NCBI RefSeq assembly: GCF_003234565.1 | Contig: NZ_QKTU01000011.1 | Span: 33,922 to 97,921, forward strand | Source of the DNA: Curtobacterium sp. MCBD17_013 | GTDB lineage: Bacteria > Actinomycetota > Actinomycetes > Actinomycetales > Microbacteriaceae | Reading direction: 5' to 3' | Length of the DNA stretch: 64,000 nt | Shown: piece after piece, positions 60,341-64,000 of the stretch | How the letters are laid out: every line of letters begins with the position of its first letter | How positions within the stretch are numbered: position 1 is the stretch's first letter | The notes under the pieces: generated by a model | The model's input: only the letters and a program-made list of their open reading frames with translations | What the model was told of the DNA's origin: nothing | Database searches by the model: none | Program-made: the position numbers and the translations under genes

Positions 60341-60415
60341 CCGGCGAGGCCCGAAGGCCCCGGCACCGGCCAGGCCCGAGGGGGGCGGCGCTGGCGAGGC
60401 CCGAGGGGGCCGGCG
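60341..60415. repeat. Three imperfect 25-bp tandem repeats
   Basis: Three units built on GGC-GAGGCCCGA-GG-GGC start near 60341, 60366 and 60391, between the convergent gluconokinase and LysR genes. Noncoding. They could form alternative hairpins. Confidence 0.6.
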
Positions 60416-60433
60416 CCGGGGCCACAGCGCCGG

Positions 60434-61333
60434 TCAGACGGCCGGGTCGGCCCAGGACCGGCGGACGCGCTCGACCAGGTCCAGGACGTGCGCGCGGTCG
60501 TCGTCGCGTCGGCGGACCATGGCGACGGTGACCGCCGGGAGGCCCACCATCGGCACGAACGCGAGTCCCGTGCCCCCGGCGTTCTCGGCCACCGTCGTGC
60601 TCGTGAACGCCATGCCCCGCCCGGCCGCCACCTGCGCGAGCATCTCCTCGACCGTCCGCGCCGGGGGTCCGACGACGACGGGAGCCCACCCGTCCGGCCG
60701 TGCCGCCGCGATCCAGAAGTCCCGGTCCGAGGCGGCGTCGACGATCGGCTCGTCGTCGAGGTCCGCGAGCGCCAGTGCCGTGCGTCCGGCGAGCGGGTGG
60801 TCGGCGCGGAACACGGCGACGAGGTCGCGCGTGCCGAGGACCGTGGCGACCCAGTCGGCCTCCGCGAACCCGGGGGAGAGCTGCGCCACGAGCACGTCGA
60901 CCTCACCCGCCGCGAGCCGCTGGTGCTCGCTACCCCACGGGACGTGCTCGAGCACGACCTCGACGTCGGCGGCCTCGCCCTCGCGCACGGCGAGACCGGT
61001 CAGGGCCCGTGGCGCGCTCGTGCCGAACCCGACGACGACGCGCGGCCGGGCGGCGACCCGACGAGCCCGGGCCACCGCACGCTCCGCGGCGGCCAGGACG
61101 GCGACGGCGTCGGCGTGGAACGCGTGCCCCGCCGGGGTGAGCCGCACACCGCTCCCGGGCGTCCGGCCCCGGCGGTCGACGAGTTCGACCCCGAGGACGT
61201 CCTCGAGTCGTCGGATGGCCTGACTCAGGGCCGGCTGCGACACCCCGGTCACGGCGGCAGCGGCGGTGAACCCCTGCTCGGCGACGAGCACGACGAACGC
61301 GCGGAGGAGCCGGAGGTCGAGGTCGACGGGCAC
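60434..61333 (-). CDS. LysR-family transcriptional regulator
   Basis: A 299-residue regulator with an N-terminal helix-turn-helix (LRAFVVLVAEQGFTAAAAV followed by SQPALSQAIRRLEDVLG) and a co-inducer domain with LVAVFRADHPLAG and GMAFTSTTVAEN. GTG 61333 with GAGGAGGA upstream is preferred to a longer start. It is divergent from the adenosine-deaminase-like operon, which it probably controls. Confidence 0.9.
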   Translation of the reverse strand: MPVDLDLRLLRAFVVLVAEQGFTAAAAVTGVSQPALSQAIRRLEDVLGVELVDRRGRTPGSGVRLTPAGHAFHADAVAVLAAAERAVARARRVAARPRVVVGFGTSAPRALTGLAVREGEAADVEVVLEHVPWGSEHQRLAAGEVDVLVAQLSPGFAEADWVATVLGTRDLVAVFRADHPLAGRTALALADLDDEPIVDAASDRDFWIAAARPDGWAPVVVGPPARTVEEMLAQVAAGRGMAFTSTTVAENAGGTGLAFVPMVGLPAVTVAMVRRRDDDRAHVLDLVERVRRSWADPAV

Positions 61334-61462
61334 GGCGTGGTCCTCCTCGCTCGCGCGCTCCGCGCGTTTCCGGCGTGTAACGGATCCGGGCCCGAGTGCG
61401 GCGCCGCACCGCGCCGATCCCCGTGTCGGCGGGCACATCAGCGCTGCTTATGGCCCCAGTGG

Positions 61463-61475
61463 CGCATCCTATGCG
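61463..61475. promoter_or_regulatory. Inverted repeat in the LysR-deaminase promoter region
   Basis: CGCAT-CCT-ATGCG lies about 35 bases before the deaminase-like start and overlaps the likely -35 region. Candidate LysR or other regulator site; the evidence is only the symmetry. Confidence 0.4.
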
Positions 61476-61509
61476 ACAGCCGTGGTGCCCTCGCCCTACG
61501 CTGCCGGAC

Positions 61510-62538
61510 GTGCAGATGCCGGTCCACCCCACCGCCGACGACCGGCTCCGCGCCCTGCCGAAGACCCATCTCCACGCGCACCTCGACGGCAGCTACCCGG
61601 TCGACGCGGTCCGCGCCCTCGCGACGCGACGCGGCCTCCCGTTCCACCGGCCGGAGCGGTTCGCCGACGTCTGGGCGTTCTTCGACGCGTACGGCACCGT
61701 CCCGGCCCTCGTCGCGACGCACGAGGACCTCGCCGCACTCTGCCGGGCACTCGTGCACGCCGAGGCCGCCGAGGGCGTCCGGTACCTCGAGCCCGCCGTC
61801 GAGCCGCAGCTGTACGCCGAGCGTCTCGGCGGGAACGAGCAGGTCCTCCGCACCGTCCTCGCGGCCTTCGCCGAGGCGGCCGCCGACGCCGCCGCCGCGG
61901 GCACGCCCGTCGAGGTCGGTGCCGACCTGACGCTCAACACCGACGCCGACGCGGACCTCGCCGACGAGCTCGGTGCGCTCGCCGCCCGGTTCGCCGGCAG
62001 CGGCGTCACCGCGCTCGGCACCGCCTGCTTCGACGAGGACGGCGACCTGGCCCCGTTCGTCGGTGCGGCGCGCGCCGCACGGGCGGCGGGCCTCCCGGTC
62101 GTGAGCCACGCGGGCCAGACCGGCGGACCGGACCGCGTGACGGCCGTGCTCGACGTGCTCGGTGCCTCCCGGATCTCGCACGGGTTCCGAGCGGTCGAGG
62201 ACGCCCGCGTCACCGATCGGCTGGCGACCGAGGGGATCGTCTGCGACGTCTGCCCGGTGTCGAACGTGCGGCTCGGCGTCGTCGCCGACCTCGCGTCGCA
62301 CCCCGCCCCGATCCTCGTCGAGCGCGGGGTGCCGGTGACCCTGAACGCGGACGACCCGCTCTGGTTCGGGGCCACCGTGTCCGACCAGTACGCGATCGCC
62401 CGCACGACGTGGGGGTTCGACGACCAGGCCCTGGCCGACCTCGCGCGCACCGGCACGCGGGCCACCGGGATGTCCGCGGACACCCGCGACCGATTCGACC
62501 GTGAGCTCACCGCGTGGCTCACAGGAGGGCGAGCATGA
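61510..62538 (+). CDS. Adenosine-deaminase-like amidohydrolase with altered catalytic motif
   Basis: A 342-residue TIM-barrel protein. The first metal motif HAHLDG (His22, His24), SHG and NADDP (Asp281, Asp282) are those of adenosine deaminases. The usual HAGE reads HAGQ (His200 to Gln203), replacing the catalytic Glu by Gln. Deaminase activity is therefore doubtful or the reaction differs. GTG 61510 is seven bases after TACGCT. Its stop overlaps the flavin monooxygenase start, linking the two functionally. No signal peptide. Confidence 0.78.
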   Translation: MQMPVHPTADDRLRALPKTHLHAHLDGSYPVDAVRALATRRGLPFHRPERFADVWAFFDAYGTVPALVATHEDLAALCRALVHAEAAEGVRYLEPAVEPQLYAERLGGNEQVLRTVLAAFAEAAADAAAAGTPVEVGADLTLNTDADADLADELGALAARFAGSGVTALGTACFDEDGDLAPFVGAARAARAAGLPVVSHAGQTGGPDRVTAVLDVLGASRISHGFRAVEDARVTDRLATEGIVCDVCPVSNVRLGVVADLASHPAPILVERGVPVTLNADDPLWFGATVSDQYAIARTTWGFDDQALADLARTGTRATGMSADTRDRFDRELTAWLTGGRA

Positions 62539-63896
62539 CGAAGGAACTGTTCCTCGGCGCGTTCGAGATCAACGGCGTGAACCTCACGAGCCAGGGGCTC
62601 TGGGCGCACCCGGACAACACGACGTGGCGCTACAAGGAGCTCGAGCACTGGACCGACCTGGCCCGCATGCTCGACGACGGCGGGTTCGACTTCATGTTCC
62701 TCGCCGACTCGTACGGGTACCCGGTGATCGACGGCGTCGTGCCCGACGTGGCCTTCGAGCAGGGCGTCGAGATCCCGAAGAACGACCCGATGCTCCTCGT
62801 CCCCGCCATGGCCGCGGCGGCCCCACGCCTGTGCTTCGGCGTGACGTCGTCGACGAGCTTCGAGCCGCCGTTCGCGAACGCACGCCGCTTCGCCACGCTC
62901 GACCACCTGACCCGCGGCCGCATCGCCTGGAACGTCGTCACGACGTCGAGCGCGGTCGTCACGGAGCTGTTCGGCAAGGACCGCTACGTGCCGCACGACG
63001 AGCGGTACGCGATCGCGCAGGAGTACCTCGAGCTGAGCTACGCGCTCCTCGAGGGCTCGTGGGAGGACGACGCCGTCCTCGCCGACAAGGGCGCACGTCG
63101 GTACGCGGACGCGAGCAAGGTGCACAAGGTGGTGCACCACGGCCGGTACTTCGACGTCGAGGGCTACGCCAACACCGAGCCCGGGCCGCAGCGCACGCCC
63201 GTGCTGTTCCAGGCCGGCGCGTCGTCATCGGGTCGGGCCTTCGCCGCGGGCAACGCGGAGCTCGTGTTCCTGCAGGGCAAGGACGCGCCCTCGTTGGCCG
63301 CGCAGGTCACCGACATCCGCACCCGCGCCGAGCAGGCCGGGAGGGCCGGGACCGACATCCGCACCGTCTCCGGTCTGTCGGTCATCACCGCACCGTCCAC
63401 CGCGCAGGCGGAGGACCAGCTCGAGGAGTACCTCTCCTACGTCGACCCGGACGCCGCACGCGTCTACTACGCGAGCATGACCGGCATCGACCTCGCCGCG
63501 CTCGACCCCGAGGGCTCGTTCTCGGACGTCACCACCGAGGGCGGCCGGACCCAGGTCGAGCGGTACAAGGGCACGTCCGTGCGCGAGGCCACCGCGGACT
63601 TCATCCGGAACGGCATGCGCGAGTTCGTCCTGACCGGCACGCCGACCGAGGTCGTCGACCGCATCGAGGCCCTGGTGACCGACACCGACCTCGACGGCTT
63701 CAACTACACGCCCTACGTCACGCCGGGTTCGTACCGGTCGTTCATCGCCGACGTCGTGCCCGAACTCCGTCGTCGTGGCATGCTGCCCGAGACGCCCCGC
63801 ACGGGCACGTTCCGCGAACGACTCTCGGGACGCGGCCCGCACCTCCCCACCAGCCACCGGGCGGCACGGTTCCGGCACCAGCCGGCCACCGCCTGA
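62535..63896 (+). CDS. LLM-class flavin-dependent monooxygenase (NtaA/SnaA/DszA-like)
   Basis: A 453-residue TIM-barrel flavin monooxygenase. Residues such as GLWAHPDNTTWRYKELEHW, FFLADSYG-like MFLADSYGYP, TSSTSFEPPFANARRFATLDH and GRIAWNVVTTSS are hallmarks of the nitrilotriacetate monooxygenase group, which uses FMNH2 from a partner reductase. Substrate is unknown. GGAGGG precedes the ATG at 62535, which overlaps the deaminase-like stop (ATGA). The last 52 coding bases are duplicated in inverted orientation at the window end. Confidence 0.85.
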   Translation: MTKELFLGAFEINGVNLTSQGLWAHPDNTTWRYKELEHWTDLARMLDDGGFDFMFLADSYGYPVIDGVVPDVAFEQGVEIPKNDPMLLVPAMAAAAPRLCFGVTSSTSFEPPFANARRFATLDHLTRGRIAWNVVTTSSAVVTELFGKDRYVPHDERYAIAQEYLELSYALLEGSWEDDAVLADKGARRYADASKVHKVVHHGRYFDVEGYANTEPGPQRTPVLFQAGASSSGRAFAAGNAELVFLQGKDAPSLAAQVTDIRTRAEQAGRAGTDIRTVSGLSVITAPSTAQAEDQLEEYLSYVDPDAARVYYASMTGIDLAALDPEGSFSDVTTEGGRTQVERYKGTSVREATADFIRNGMREFVLTGTPTEVVDRIEALVTDTDLDGFNYTPYVTPGSYRSFIADVVPELRRRGMLPETPRTGTFRERLSGRGPHLPTSHRAARFRHQPATA

Positions 63897-64000
63897 CCAG
63901 CCGGGAGGTGCGGGGCCGGACCCCACACCCTCCGCACCTCCCGGCTGGTCAGGCGGTGGCCGGCTGGTGCCGGAACCGTGCCGCCCGGTGGCTGGTGGGG
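63845..64000. repeat. Long perfect inverted repeat reaching the window edge
   Basis: The arm 63845-63913 (69 bp) is the exact reverse complement of 63932-64000, around an 18-nt spacer. The left arm includes the final 52 coding bases and the stop of the flavin monooxygenase gene. Because the right arm ends at the last base, the true length may be greater. An inner part carries the GGGAGG hairpin motif seen elsewhere. Confidence 0.9.
63949..64000 (-). CDS. Inverted partial copy of the 3' end of the flavin monooxygenase gene
   Basis: The right arm of the terminal inverted repeat would encode on the minus strand the same C-terminal residues (ending RFRHQPATA) and stop codon as the gene at 62535-63896. 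Only 52 bases lie within the window, so whether a full second copy exists, or whether this is an assembly artefact, cannot be told. Confidence 0.35.
   Translation of the reverse strand, partial: PTSHRAARFRHQPATA

Overview
The window comes from a very GC-rich actinobacterium with frequent GTG starts and overlapping stop/start codons. The gene set (plant-polysaccharide glycosidases, sugar ABC importers, a LacI regulator beside each, an oil-body-type DUF1264 protein) fits a plant-associated member of Microbacteriaceae, perhaps Curtobacterium. That assignment is inferred from gene content only. No rRNA, tRNA, CRISPR array or intact insertion sequence was recognised.

Layout. 1-8.1 kb: the 3' end of a GH127 beta-L-arabinofuranosidase, a GH3 lipoprotein, a polytopic membrane protein, fabI with an overlapping PAS-like gene, divergent fabG, and a formate/nitrite-type channel. 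8.1-13.9 kb: a sugar ABC importer (binding lipoprotein plus two permeases, no ATPase) and a GH31 glycosidase. 13.9-20.4 kb: a patch of unrelated small genes and gene remnants (putative toxin-antitoxin pair, GNAT fragment, phosphotransferase, epimerase, broken and intact P-loop kinases, MazG-like protein, membrane proteins). 20.4-23.4 kb: a LacI regulator divergent from a GH2 beta-galactosidase. 23.5-31.9 kb: GH35 beta-galactosidase, a second LacI regulator, a second sugar ABC importer, a 59-residue membrane protein and a GH29 alpha-L-fucosidase. 32-33.5 kb: DUF1264 protein, a decayed SGNH hydrolase, an Lrp regulator. 33.7-42 kb: a leftward peptide ABC operon that also encodes an AiiA-like lactonase, a dipeptidase-type amidohydrolase and an aminotransferase. 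42.1-49.3 kb: amidohydrolase and HpcH aldolase (divergent), DUF4126 protein, MFS transporter, a MurE-like ligase, a zinc alcohol dehydrogenase. 49.4-52.7 kb: glmU-prs-methyltransferase. 52.7-64 kb: aldo/keto reductase, alcohol dehydrogenase, a saccharopine-dehydrogenase-like gene divergent from a TetR gene, a sulfite-oxidase-type molybdoenzyme, small genes, gluconokinase, LysR, an adenosine-deaminase-like protein and a flavin monooxygenase.

Regulation. Two 16-bp operators of one design precede the ABC/GH31 operon (8173-8188) and the GH2 gene (21510-21525), so one LacI protein probably controls both loci across the intervening patch. Three copies of a second palindrome (25434, 25494, 26624) mark the GH35/LacI/ABC/GH29 locus. 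Together GH31, GH2, GH35, GH29 and GH127 would suit side-chain removal from plant-wall oligosaccharides such as fucosylated xyloglucan. At least 15 genes have a NANNNT hexamer exactly 6 nt before the start codon, the signature of leaderless transcription. Palindromic repeats near 52.7, 53.8 and 59.3 kb share a core, and the window ends in a perfect inverted repeat of at least 69-bp arms that includes coding sequence.
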